DNA of 64,000 bases from the NCBI GenBank assembly GCA_028023455.1, contig JAQFVV010012446.1, positions 5,583,501-5,647,500 of the forward strand. The letters run 5' to 3'. Origin of the DNA: Epiperipatus broadwayi. Lineage: Eukaryota > Onychophora > Udeonychophora > Euonychophora > Peripatidae. A program made the position numbers and the translations under genes. The notes below the pieces were generated by a model. The model saw only the letters and a program-made list of their open reading frames with translations, was not told the DNA's origin and searched no databases. Of the stretch, positions 24,803 through 35,594 are shown one piece after another (within the stretch, counting starts at the first letter, position 1; every line of letters starts with the position of its first letter).

Positions 24803-27463
24803 ATGACAGACAAAAATAAAGCATGGCCCTTATTCCCAGAAGGCTGTAAAGTCACCAACCAAGGCAGCGGTTGGTGGCCGAAGGCGGAGGGTGCTAAGAA
24901 TCCCCTGATTGCGGACCCAGGCTGCCATTTGATGACGACTTTTTATTTAGGTACTTACAACTGCAGATCACTTTCAAGTGAAGGAAGATTGCAAGAATTA
25001 GAAGAAGAACTGTCTTATATTAAATGGGACATTATTGGACTTTGTGAAGTTAGAAGAAAAGGGGAAGAAACAATTGATTTAAAAAGTGGACATATACTCT
25101 ATTATAAAGGCACACATATTGGAAATACAAGTGGAGTAGGATTCATTATAAAGAAAAAGTGGAAGAACAATATTGTGGAGATTGATGGTGTATCGGACAG
25201 AGTGGCAAGATTAGTTATACAACTTAATAGCAGATACCAAATGCAGATAATTCAGGTTTATGCCCCAACAAGTTCTCATAGTGATGAAGTAGTAGAAGAT
25301 TTTTATATGGATGTACAAAAGGCTTTTGATCAGAGTAAACAACATTTTAAAATTGTTATGGGAGACTTTAATGCTAGAATTGGTAGACAAATGAAAGATG
25401 AAATTGCTGTAGGTAATTTTGGTTATGGTAATAGAAATGAGAGAGGACATAGACTTGTGGAGTTTGCAGAAAAAGAAAAACTTTATATTATGAATTCATT
25501 TTTTGAGAAAAATGTTAAAAGGAAATGGACATGGAAGCATCCAAATGAAGGTATAGCAGAATTGGATTATATTTTGACTAACAGAAAATACATATTTCAA
25601 GATTGTAATGTTCTTAATAAATTTAACACAGGAAGTGATCATCGATTAGTAAGGTGTAAGTTACGTGTTAATGTAAAACTAGAAAGACAAAAATTATTAA
25701 GAAAAACAATATTTACAGTTGATATTCCTAATCTTCAGAAACATTCTAATGAATTTAAATTAGAACTTACAAATAGGTTTCAAGGGTTAGGAGATTTTGA
25801 ACATGATACAGATTTGAATGAAATTAATATGAAAATAACTGATACACTTTTAAAAACTGCAACAAACATAGCTGGTAGAAAAAAGCAGCAATTGACTAAT
25901 AAAATTTCTACTGAGACTAGAGAATTTATGAAGAAAAGAAGGAATATGAAGATATTCAAAAATGATGTATTAAAAAGAATTGAATATCTCGAATTTTGTA
26001 AAATGGTACGGAAAAGAGTTGAAAATGATATAAGAAAGTATAACTGTGAAATAGCAAGGAAAGCTGTAGAAGAAAATAAAAGTCTCAAAAATGTTAAACA
26101 ACATTTTGGTATTGGTAGGAAATTTATATCTGCAATAAGAAAAAAAGATGGAATTATTACCAAAAAGAGAGATGACATCATGAAATTGGTAGAAGATTTT
26201 TATCAAGAATTATATAGTAATAAAGAACAAGTACCTCCTATATTTATTACATCTTCCGAATTGCCCAGAATTTTAAATGAAGAAGTGAGACATGCAATTA
26301 AGTGTATGAAGAAAGGAAAGGCTCCAGGAAATGATGGAATTATTATTGATATATTAAAAGAAGCAGGTGAAGAAATAGAAACAATTTTAGCAAAGTTATA
26401 TACCAAATGTCTAAATGATAAAGATGTACCGGAAGATTGGAAGAATGCAGTAATAATATTAATATTTAAAAAAGGTGATAAAGAAGATATTAGAAATTAC
26501 AGACCTATCAGCCTTTATCAGTTTTATATAAAAAATTTTACCAAGATAATTACAACTCGTCTACAGAGAACTTTGGATTTCCACCAACCAAGAGAACAAG
26601 CTGGATTTAAAAGTGGTTTTAGTACAATAGATCATATCCAGGTATTGAGAGAAGTCATAGAAAGGACAAACGAATATGAGTTGTCATTTTGTTTTGGATT
26701 TGTAGATTATGAAAAGGCATTCGATTCTATACACATTTCTTCAGTGATTAAAGCATTGGATCATCAAGGTATAGATCCAGGATATTGTCATATTTTAAAG
26801 AATATTTATAAAAATGCAACAGCAACAATTAGATTACACAATGATACTGGAAAAATCAGCATTGAGAAAGGTGTAAGACAAGGTGACTCAATATCTCCAA
26901 AACTCTTTACAGCAGTGCTGCAAGAAGTATTTTGTGGATTAAAATGGGAAACTAAAGGAGTGAAAGTAAATGGAGAGTATTTAAGTCATTTAGATTTTAC
27001 AGATGATGTAGTTGTTTTTGCAAATAATGCTTCAGAGCTGCAGGAAATGTTGCAGGAGTTAGCAGATGAAAGTAGAAAAGTAGGACTAAAGATAAATGTT
27101 AAAAAGACTAAAGTAATGTTTAATCGATTTGCTCAAAATATGAAAATAAAGATTGATTATGAAGAATTAGAAGAAGTTAGCAGTTACAAATACCTTGGTC
27201 AGATTATTAATACAGATGGAAACATAATGGAGGAAATTAATCATAGAATTAAACTTGGTTGGAGTGCTTTTGGTAGAAATAACTTGATACTAAAAGGAAA
27301 TATGCCTATTTGTTTGAAAAGGATGGTTTTTAACAAATGTGTTTTACCAGTTCTTACTTATGGATCTGAGACTTGGACACTTAATAGAAGAGCAATACAG
27401 AGACTTCAGACCACTCAAAGGAGTATGGAGAGATGTATGTTGGGAGTAACAAGAAGAGATTGA
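24803..27463 (+). CDS. LINE endonuclease / reverse transcriptase, truncated by one internal stop
   Basis: An 886-residue protein for target-primed reverse transcription: it nicks genomic DNA and copies the element RNA into the site. An AP-endonuclease-like domain fills about residues 48-290: GTYNCRSL near 50, GLCEVRRKG, YAPTS, MGDFNARIG at 186-194, LDYILTN, and SDHRLV at 278-283. The reverse transcriptase follows: GKAPGNDG at 505-512, YRPISL at 566-571, YEKAFDSI near 636, GVRQGDSISP at 690-699, then LDFTDDVV with the catalytic pair D734-D735. The usual FADD is FTDD here (T733). Residues 572-578 look frame-shifted and restored. TGA at 27461-27463 replaces a likely CGA; the same frame runs on to 27760, for about 985 codons. 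ATG 24803 is the first in frame; ATG 24932 is an alternative. The clade assignment is by motif memory. Confidence 0.92.
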   Translation: MTDKNKAWPLFPEGCKVTNQGSGWWPKAEGAKNPLIADPGCHLMTTFYLGTYNCRSLSSEGRLQELEEELSYIKWDIIGLCEVRRKGEETIDLKSGHILYYKGTHIGNTSGVGFIIKKKWKNNIVEIDGVSDRVARLVIQLNSRYQMQIIQVYAPTSSHSDEVVEDFYMDVQKAFDQSKQHFKIVMGDFNARIGRQMKDEIAVGNFGYGNRNERGHRLVEFAEKEKLYIMNSFFEKNVKRKWTWKHPNEGIAELDYILTNRKYIFQDCNVLNKFNTGSDHRLVRCKLRVNVKLERQKLLRKTIFTVDIPNLQKHSNEFKLELTNRFQGLGDFEHDTDLNEINMKITDTLLKTATNIAGRKKQQLTNKISTETREFMKKRRNMKIFKNDVLKRIEYLEFCKMVRKRVENDIRKYNCEIARKAVEENKSLKNVKQHFGIGRKFISAIRKKDGIITKKRDDIMKLVEDFYQELYSNKEQVPPIFITSSELPRILNEEVRHAIKCMKKGKAPGNDGIIIDILKEAGEEIETILAKLYTKCLNDKDVPEDWKNAVIILIFKKGDKEDIRNYRPISLYQFYIKNFTKIITTRLQRTLDFHQPREQAGFKSGFSTIDHIQVLREVIERTNEYELSFCFGFVDYEKAFDSIHISSVIKALDHQGIDPGYCHILKNIYKNATATIRLHNDTGKISIEKGVRQGDSISPKLFTAVLQEVFCGLKWETKGVKVNGEYLSHLDFTDDVVVFANNASELQEMLQELADESRKVGLKINVKKTKVMFNRFAQNMKIKIDYEELEEVSSYKYLGQIINTDGNIMEEINHRIKLGWSAFGRNNLILKGNMPICLKRMVFNKCVLPVLTYGSETWTLNRRAIQRLQTTQRSMERCMLGVTRRD

Positions 27464-27760
27464 AAACGCAATGTATGGGTAAGACAACAAACAGGTGTTA
27501 CTGACCTTATTGAAAAAATTAAAAGATTGAAATGGAGTTGGGCTGGACATATTGCTAGAAGAGATGATAATAGATGGACAATTGAAATTTTAAACTGGAT
27601 TCCAAGAGATTGTAAAAGACCCAGAAAGAGACCACATGTGAGATGGATGGATGAAATAAGAAAATGTGCAGGGGTGTTGTGGAGAAGAGAAGCTAAAGAT
27701 CGAAGAAGATGGATTAAACTTGGAGAGACCTTCATCCTGCAGTGGATTGATAATGGTTGA
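27464..27760 (+). pseudogene. C-terminal tail of the LINE protein, cut off by TGA
   Basis: Same frame as the main LINE ORF. It includes KWSWAGHIARRDDNRW and RPRKRPHVRW, basic and tryptophan-rich motifs standard at the C-terminus of RTE-type proteins, and ends at TGA 27758-27760 right before the GAT/TGA tail. Copy 3 (59335-59641) keeps the same region open, which confirms that it belongs to the protein. Confidence 0.9.
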
Positions 27761-27774
27761 TGATGATGATGATG

Positions 27775-27785
27775 ACCTGAGGACT
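27775..27785. repeat. Target-site duplication, right (LINE copy 1)
   Basis: ACCTGAGGACT, identical to 24466-24476. It directly follows the GATGATG tail. Confidence 0.9.
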
Positions 27786-29849
27786 TTGTATAATCTGGAT
27801 TGCAGTCTGGTTCTTGTGTGTATCTAATTGTACTGTATATACTTGTGATAATTTTGAGACTTATATGCAAATAATCAGCTGATAATTGACAAAATTTTTG
27901 TGTCTGTTCATTGGGTTTATTGAGTCTACATGTTATTTAAATGTTGGATGTAATTTTGACTTCCTTACATGTATATATGGCTTATAAATGATTAGACTTA
28001 AATTCACTGTGGTACATGATCCTTCGCAAAATTTCTCCACAGACTACCAATTTAGGTTTTAAGTCTTTTTCCTTCTAATAATTGCTAGATACCAATTTAT
28101 TGTCCAATGTACACATTACCATAAAAGCATTGTAATTTTTAAATAAATAAACAAAGCAAAGAAAATGCAAATCTTTTTATTTTATTTTAAAAAAGTTTTA
28201 ACTAGAGTAAGAATATACAAACATATGATGCATCTTTATTCACAGATGATTAAATTTCCTTTTAGAAATATTACATAATTATTTTTTTAACTCAATATTT
28301 GATTATCTAACAAACATAATTTAGTAGCAAAAAGTGAATATTTCCATTTTTACTTAAAAACTTAATTTAATTTTTTTTTTAAATACTTGAGATAAAATAC
28401 ATACATTTATTTCTGTAAGCCCCATGCTTTTATTTCAAATTAAATATAAAAACCGAAGGAAACCCTTATTTTTGACTTTTTAGTGCAGGTGAAGTAAAAT
28501 CATTTATTATAAAATATTATATATATATTATTTTTAATTTTATAGAATCTCTTTTATACATTAGGAAGATTATCCCAAACAACTATAGAAGGAGTTCAAA
28601 AATGAACCAATTTAAGTATTTATTGTGCTTTATTTATTAACAGATTGGCTAGAGGATAATCAAATTTTAAAATATAGAATATAAACAATATCACAATTTC
28701 TGTAATATTTGAAAGAAAATTTTTGCACCTTAAAAAATGTTCTAATATTGTTTTGTTTATGAAGGAAGCATTTTTAAAAAAGAAACTTTTACACTCAAGA
28801 GAAATTAAAATTTCATCTGCTTTTTTAAAAAAAAACAATTTTTGTAATCAAGAGAAATTAAGATTTATTTTATTTGTATTTTAATTATCTGTAAATACTT
28901 TTTAGTAAAAACTTTTTTAAAAAAAAAAAAAGCTATCTCCATTTTAAGTAAATCACTGAAAACTTACTGAACCGATGTTAGCATATTTGAAATTTGGCCT
29001 GCCGTCATTGTTAAACTGGACAAATGACTGGTTAATCTTGAAATATTTTATTGTCATATTGCATTGTGATGGATTTTTAACTTGTGTGCAAAATTTGAAG
29101 GAAATTCATTTGATAGAAGTGTATTAAAAATCAATTACAAAATTTAACCCAAACAAACAGTTTCTAAGTTAAATAAAAATATTTAATAATCAAAATTTGA
29201 GTAAAGGCTCATTAAGGGTTATGATGAAGCTCTAAATGCTAATATGTTTTAGAAGCTTTGTCTAGGGTGAAGCAAGTACTGGCAATTATACCATAGGTTG
29301 ATGGCAGTTTGCATGGGCACAGTACTCTAGCCTAATTAACCCATACCTTTACATAGAAATATTAGCTAAGGTGGGAAATATCTGAAGCTATTATCTGGAG
29401 GCTGTTTTATTGATTGGTCAGTACATGATCTCTTGAAATATGTTTTAGTCACTTCATCTTGTATGAGAATGACTGGAAGAATAGGACAATTGAAATTATA
29501 CATATTTAGTTCTTTTGTTAAAAGATGGAAGTGGTGAACTTATTTGTACTGCATTTAATATTCAAAAGTAAAACTTAAAATTTTGTGAAGAGATATTTAT
29601 AATTAAATATTATAGTTTAATAATCTGCTTTTGCAACTCGTTATCATAAAAAGAAAGTATGGCTCAGAGAGGATAGTTTAATATATATGAAAGAATACAT
29701 TTTCAAGAAAATCTATAATCGTAAGATTTAAGAAAGTGATCTGAATATTTTATTTGTTTATCTGGTGCCACCATGTGTTCTATGCTGTGAAATATTTCAA
29801 GCCTTGGACGTTATCAGTGAATGGAATGGAAAAGATAATAGGATTGTGT
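27786..29849. other. AT-rich DNA, nothing recognised
   Basis: AT-rich with A-runs. One short segment (about 28957-28978) matches 20504-20523 in inverse orientation. No gene. Confidence 0.5.
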
Positions 29850-30005
29850 AGTTTTTCAATGAAAAGGTGACTGTTTTTTTCTCCAAGCTACCTGCAGCAC
29901 TATCTCTGAATCAATATATGTGTTACGTAGTGACCCATGCATTGATTCACCGATGACACTGCAGGCAGGGTGGAGAGAGAACCTATCACCTTTTCACTGG
30001 AACAC
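29850..30005. mobile_element. Small foldback element
   Basis: AATGAAAAGGTGACTGTTTT, TCTCCAAGCTACCTGCAGCA, GAATCAAT on the left is inverted on the right (ATTGATTC, ACTGCAGGCAGGGTGGAGAG, CACCTTTTCACTGG). Arms are about 65 bp around a ~20-bp centre. A diverged relative is at 52775-52870. Confidence 0.65.
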
Positions 30006-30349
30006 ACTGTTTATTTGTATTGTCTTCTGATGGTTTTCTAAGACTGCCACAGGTCTAATATTTGTCTACATCTTAAAAATGTAAAACTCATTACAAGTTT
30101 ATGATGCAACTCTAAAATGTAGATGCCAGAATAAATTGTATCAAGAGGATGGCAATCACCACTGATCATCAAATGTTCATCATTTGGATATAGGACTTAA
30201 TCTGTTCTAAGTAACTCTGCTTGGCTTCCCAAAGCTAATCTAACATACATCATTAGTATTCAGATTTTAATGTTTTACATAATCTTTGTGCCTAAGTTTA
30301 GTTGAGTGCAGTTAATTAGGTTAAGTTAGTAGATAGTATTTGTAATTAT
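30006..30349. other. AT-rich DNA, nothing recognised
   Basis: No gene or repeat seen. Confidence 0.4.
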
Positions 30350-30545
30350 AGGGGATTTGAACCCAGATTTTCAAACTCCCTTTTGTCATCCATTTCATCT
30401 TATGCAACCGATTCACACGACTACATACATGCCATGCGAAAAAGAGAAATTATCTCCAATATACATACATTAGAGATCACATATCTTTTTCACATGTATG
30501 TGGTCATGTGTATTGGTTGTATAAGATGGAGCAGATAACTTGTAT
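30350..30545. repeat. Two R3 fragments joined head to head
   Basis: The left half (GGGGATTTGAACCCAGATTTTC...CATACATGCCATGCGAAAAA) is an R3 start in plus orientation. The right half (ATCTTTTTCACATGTATGTG, GTCATGTGTATTGGTTGTAT, AAGATGGA) is R3 in minus orientation. The result is an imperfect palindrome of about 195 bp. Confidence 0.6.
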
Positions 30546-31439
30546 TTAAATATTAGATAGTATTTGGGGATTAATGAGTTATAATATACAAAAGAAAAAT
30601 TGTCATTGGTTACATATGTCGAAATTTTGTTACCTCTCATATTTGTCAGGTATGGGCATAAATTAATGTCTGTGCTCTTGATGGCTCTATAATAAAGCAT
30701 TATTATTAGTAGGTAACATAAAACTAAGTCAGGCATTTGATATTTTTCATTCAAAACAGTTTTTTTAAACTTATTTTCTAATATCGTTGTTCATTTCAGT
30801 CATATAAACTTAATTTTTTTTTTTTTTTAAATATTGTCTGCTTATTTTTCTATACTGTATCGCATATTATCGCCGTGTGATTTAATTTGAAAGCTTAAAC
30901 GTCAAGACACCTTGTTGGCAAATAGACGTGCGTTTATATTATTCTGCCATTTCTTTTAAATAAAATTCCTTTTCTTACAAAAATACTATCAAATCATTAA
31001 AAATTACTATGATTTTTTCTAGACATTTTAAAAATGCGTCTAGACTATATATAGTAAACATTTTTTTCTAAGCAAACATGCAGTATGAATATATGTAGCT
31101 ATTAATTATATCGAGAACAAGAATAATGTATGAATAAAACAAAAACAAATATTAAAGTTTGTAACTAAACATATAAATCAAGCATTTGTAAAGGAAAAGA
31201 TTCCATTTTCAAATATAGTAATTATCTTGAAAAATGTTTGTTTTATTTATGTCATAAATCTTTCAAATCTTTTGTTATTGTGTTTCAAAAATCTTCTAAA
31301 TAGATATTATTTACTTTCCAAGGCTAGCTAGAAAATAATTGTATATTAGATAATATACATCTGATACCAGTGTTTGCGACGGCATTTTTAATACGACAGA
31401 TATGGGCAGCAGGCATAATACTATGTAGACGACAAGGGA
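30546..31439. other. AT-rich DNA, nothing recognised
   Basis: No gene or clear repeat seen. Confidence 0.45.
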
Positions 31440-31800
31440 ATATACACATAAATGGAAAAATATGGTTGATTTAGTTTGCAAGTTGTTTATGGAAGGCATA
31501 GAAAATAGTAGGCATCTGTTAATTCAATGTAAATGCTTGGAAGCAGAAGGGGTACAAATAATGAAGTTATGGAAGAATAAATACGAACAAAGTGATTATA
31601 CAGAAAGTGCGTTATTGGTTTTTATACTGGGTTTGGGGAAAGAAAAGGGGGATTTAGATATGAAGGCCATGGAGTTGACAAAGATTATGTTGTGGAAATG
31701 GGATGGAGCAGATTATGGGAAAACTTGGAGTGGGGAATGGAAAGGGAAGGTAAAGTGGCTAACAGGTTTCTCTGGGCATAGTTGCTGAGAGATTCCTGAC
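31440..31800 (+). pseudogene. Possible C-terminal relic of a second non-LTR retrotransposon
   Basis: A 108-codon frame (31462-31788), purine-rich and less AT-rich than its surroundings, contains VCKLFMEGIENSRHLLIQC. A C...E...HLLxxC spacing is the pattern commonly found downstream of the reverse transcriptase in several non-LTR families. No RT motif is visible upstream, and the sequence is unrelated to the RTE-like family here. It could also be a decayed host exon. Assignment is by motif resemblance only. Confidence 0.4.
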
Positions 31801-33719
31801 TCCCTATAAGGAGAAGTCACAGTGCATCACATCATATCACGATTAAAATTTAGATGATAATTGCAGGATATATATATTTTTTCAGAGAAAACGATATGAG
31901 AGTTTATATTTATTACAATTCATCAAAAACTAATGGGGGACAGGACAGTATTGCCTCACAGCAATACTTTTCTAAACGCAAGCACATGTGCACTTATAAA
32001 AGTAAAGAACAGCACTGTATTGATAAACTTAGCAGAGAGCTATATATTCAGAGTAGATTGATTTTCTACAGGTAGATGAAGAATTCCAGGTGAGCTCATG
32101 ATTTTTTCAATAGGTATTTTGATCGAGCAAACTGAAGAACTTAGAAATACTTATTGTTTTTTTTTTTTTCAATACAAAATATTTTTATCAACGAAATAGT
32201 TTTTTCTGATAAATTTTAATAGATCATTAATTGGGATTATTTTGTGCATACTCTTTTCATATTTAATTTTTTTCTCTTATTATTGTCACACTTTTTTACC
32301 CTTCCAAAAGCTACAGCATTCTTATGCTAACTAAATCTTCTTTATTATCTCTGTTCATTTTCTCAATGCTGCCATTACTTGTAGGCATTTGTTGTTATCT
32401 TCATTTTTGTTATTTTCTGTGTGGGTTAACGCCGTGGAAGCATAGCTGGTGTCTTTGTGATGCCTCAACATCCTAGTTCATTTTGACACCTTAAAAAGCT
32501 ACCAAGGTATTTAAATTGATTTACATTTTCAAGTTAATAACCATTCAAGCCAAAAGTTACTGAAGATTTTTCTTTTAACATTGGCTTATGACAGACTCCA
32601 GTATTTTAAACATTATTTACTAAACCAAAGTCTTCTGGGATTGCCTTTAAAACATTAACAATGTTGTATAAATCGTGCTTTAAATTCATATGAATAGTGC
32701 ATTCGCCAACACCCAAACTAGAGATCAAGAAAACATTATCCTGCTTTTAATCAATTCAATTTTAAAATTCCTCAGTTAAATCTATATCATATTTTAACAT
32801 TACTTTGAAGCTGCTAAAAACTGTTACAAAAAATCACAGTAGAAATAGAAGTGTTTGGAAGTAATTCATATACTAACTTGTTTAACATCAGTTTTCATTT
32901 CAAATGCCTCAGATTTTCTGTCACTAATAATAACTTCTCTTACCATCAAAATGTGAATAAATTCCGGCACACAGCCAAATTTATTGTTATATACATATAT
33001 TCATTATTAAAAAAGAAGGCTCCATTGTTAAGCGCATTAATTTTTTTTAAAAATAAATAAATATATTCAGTATATTGCAAGAAGACAAATGAAATAACAG
33101 TAATAAAACAATGGTAAAGTGATAGAATGAGCACAAAAATTTCATTTAAATGACCAAACTGAGAGTTATTTATTTTTTAACAGAATTTATTTAGAAATCT
33201 ATGGCTTTAGAATTTGTCACCTTTGCTATTATCCTAAACAATGGAGAGGAAAATATATCTTCATATGTGGTTAGTTCTGAGGTTGAAGTGATATTAGAGC
33301 ACTAAAATCACTGGCTGAAAATCACTTGACCAAACTCGTAATTTTTTTTTTTACTTTAACCCAAAAATCTTTAGCTTGTGCTAGCCCACACAATGATTTG
33401 TATTATTGAGTTAACTCGATTGAAACAATCCTATGAGGGTGTGCTTTTTCAAAGTTAATTTATGGTGAAATAATTTAATATGCATAATACTTAGCTGTCT
33501 GTACTCCAGTTCTATGCCATTGCTATTTATATCAATTAAGGTGTTCAAATTTAACACTAGAAAATTTCCCATTTCAAATTGAGCCTAAAAGAACAAATAG
33601 AAATATGAACATTTCACCATCAATTAAACTAAAAGATATGGTCTTAGTGAAAGCTGGATATGTGTAAAATATCACCTGACTTCAATGCCCAATACTTTTG
33701 AGTAGCAATTCTTTTTTCA
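31801..33719. other. AT-rich DNA, nothing recognised
   Basis: No gene recognised on either strand. The overlapping short ORFs near 32850-33130 sit in AT-rich DNA. Confidence 0.45.
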
Positions 33720-33990
33720 CTCATTATGCCACCTAGTGTAAGCTTGAGAAATCAATAGGTGATACATGATAGTGTTTAATAAACCTAATTCACTTATGAC
33801 TGTTGGAGGAAAGGTGCATTAGATCCACCAGCCCCCTCTCCAAAAAAAAAAAGTACTAGGAACCTGATCAACTCTCTACACTGATGAAAGCCATAAGCAG
33901 GAGAATATCTGAGGATATGGATTGGCTAGAATTGAATGGGATTACTGAGCAATTATAATCTGTCATTTACTGATTACTCAAGCTAGAATG
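33720..33990. repeat. Decayed FB1 relic
   Basis: ATGCCACCTAGTGTAAGCTT, TGCATTAGATCCACC, and CACTGATGAAAGCCATAAGC follow the FB1 order with much divergence. A similar relic (ATGCCACCTAGTGTAAGCCT) is at 54800-54850. Confidence 0.5.
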
Positions 33991-34029
33991 ATAGAAATAA
34001 AATTTGCTATTGAAAATTATTAAGAGTAA

Positions 34030-34215
34030 TCGGTGGGTCCAGTGTTCTCTAAATGAAAATATCCATTTTCTTGACTAAAGGAAGTCCATGATTGAAGATT
34101 AATTTGTTTGAGCAATTATGGGTTCAGTCCTCCCCAAATGAAAATGTTCAAAGGGCTCTCATGGAATTGTTTTGGCTAAGTGAGGTCCATAATTGAAGGA
34201 TAATTTAGTTGTTAA
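34030..34215. repeat. Diverged tandem duplication, ~85-101 bp
   Basis: GGGTCCAGTGTTCTCTAAAT, GAAGTCCATGATTGAAGATT and GGGTTCAGTCCTCCCCAAAT, GAGGTCCATAATTGAAGGAT are consecutive related units. Confidence 0.55.
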
Positions 34216-34350
34216 ATATGGGATATAGAATTTGTTCTGTTTCATCTTTACTTGTATTGGTACATTTGCAATTTGTGTTAAAACGGATCCATTAGTGAGG
34301 ATGCTGAACTTTTATGATGATTTCATCACATAATTTCATATTTTAAAAGG

Positions 34351-34351
<1 letters not shown>

Positions 34352-34378
<27 letters not shown>
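34352..34378. repeat. (TG)n microsatellite
   Basis: About 13-14 uninterrupted TG dinucleotides. Confidence 0.95.
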
Positions 34379-34383
<5 letters not shown>

Positions 34384-35029
34384 GCAATGTTTTAAAAATT
34401 AGTGCCATTATTATTTTCACATTTTTTATATAACCAATAGTTATAATGACTGAAGATACTTCAAATGACCTATATTACACTTGAACTATTTCTTTTATTG
34501 TTATTAAAATAGTCTTACAATCAATATTAAAGTCAACGAACTTCAGTTACTATGTAAGTGACAAGCAGTCGTATTTGATTTATAAATAGAGTAATGTGAT
34601 TTCAATAACACTATCGCTGTTAGGCTTATTAATTATGAGACTTTGAACTTCAGGAGAAATTTTTCTCAACGGCAATATAACTAGATATCATTGAGTGTTG
34701 AAATACTATTGACAAATAAGAATTGATCTATCTAAAACAAAAACAAAAAAGTGTTATGATTGAATTTTTGAAGCGATTATTTTTTTCTACTTGACGGAAT
34801 ACATTACACTATTTATTTGTTTTCCATACGACTCTTAAAAAAAAAAATACATATCCCCTCCACTCCATCAAAAAAACTTTAAAAAAATTGAAAAGTCGTT
34901 GTTTCAAATATTTAATTCAGATTAAACTTTGTATATTCATAAAATAATAGAAATTTAGACGTCTATATACAATTTCTTTTTCAAAATGTCTTGCATGAAT
35001 GATAGACCTGAAACTTACTATTCAGGGAT
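34379..35029. other. AT-rich DNA, nothing recognised
   Basis: No gene or repeat recognised. Confidence 0.45.
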
Positions 35030-35110
35030 TCAGACTTCGCGCCGTCATTTCCAATGCCCAAATTTCTTATGAACTTCCGAGAAACAACCATTTCGATTAT
35101 TTTTCCCTCC
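35030..35110 (+). repeat. S2 repeat copy
   Basis: CGCCGTCATTTCCAATGCCC, AAATTTCTTATGAACTTCCG, AGAAACAACCATTTCGATTA. Core only. Confidence 0.6.
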
Positions 35111-35195
35111 AAAGTGATAGGAAAAAATATTGAAATTAGTGCTAATAAGGATGTTTGAAAATACCATGGACAGGAAGGAAACAAAATTGATACTT

Positions 35196-35590
35196 GATCA
35201 GATTAGAAAAGAATTTTCACTTAAGATGTCCCTATTGTGATTATATAATGATTTGATTTAAATCATTAAACAAGACTTGGAAAGGTTGGTGGTGAAAGAT
35301 GAAGAGGATAATCTGCAATGGGGTGGAGGAACAATGAACAAGTTGATATTCGATCAGATTAGGTCTAAATTCTTACTTGAGACATTCTTTTGTGGTTATT
35401 TTATGCAGTGATATAATTCGCTAGACAATACTTGGAAAGGTTAATGCTGGAAGATGAAGTGAATGGCCATTCCATTTAACATAATTGATGAGATTAGATT
35501 TGAATTCTCATTTGACTTATTCTGTTATGGTTATATTATAGGACAAGTCAAATGAGAACTCAAATCTACTCTGATTATGTTAAATGATTA
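35196..35590. repeat. ~155-bp tandem repeat, left part, with 28-bp hairpin
   Basis: Units start GATCAGATTAG at 35196 and 35352; the CTTGGAAAGGTT block recurs 155 bp apart. A third, partial unit (from about 35490) is folded back: AGATTAGATTTGAATTCTCA with TTTGACTT (35491-35518) pairs with 35545-35572 across a 26-nt loop. LINE copy 2 is inserted in the following unit; the array resumes at 38749. Confidence 0.7.
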
Positions 35591-35594
35591 TATT
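35585..35594. repeat. Target-site duplication, left (LINE copy 2)
   Basis: TGATTATATT, repeated exactly at 38739-38748. Confidence 0.85.

Larger units (their letters stand above)
24477..27774 (+). mobile_element. Full-length RTE-like LINE (copy 1), 3298 bp
   Basis: Element boundaries are set by the 11-bp duplication ACCTGAGGACT at 24466-24476 and 27775-27785. It has a ~326-bp 5' region starting GGCTGCAGAAAGGAGTTTGC, one long ORF for endonuclease and reverse transcriptase, almost no 3' untranslated region, and a GATGATGATGATGA terminus. Length near 3.3 kb, single ORF, N-terminal AP-type endonuclease and a triplet-repeat tail are typical of the RTE clade. The intact duplication and long frame imply a young insertion. 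Three other copies (35595-38738, 44554-44618, 59113-59641) share the sequence. Confidence 0.93.

Noticed and set aside
25780-26406. Several minus-strand ORFs within the LINE
   Set aside because: Antisense shadows of the reverse-transcriptase frame, with no independent motifs.
27344-27870. Minus-strand ORFs (68 and 151 codons) at the LINE 3' end; the same at 59333-59719
   Set aside because: Antisense of the conserved C-terminal region; open only because the sense strand is coding.
34352-34378. TG run as a Z-DNA or regulatory element
   Set aside because: A common microsatellite with no gene nearby to support a regulatory role.
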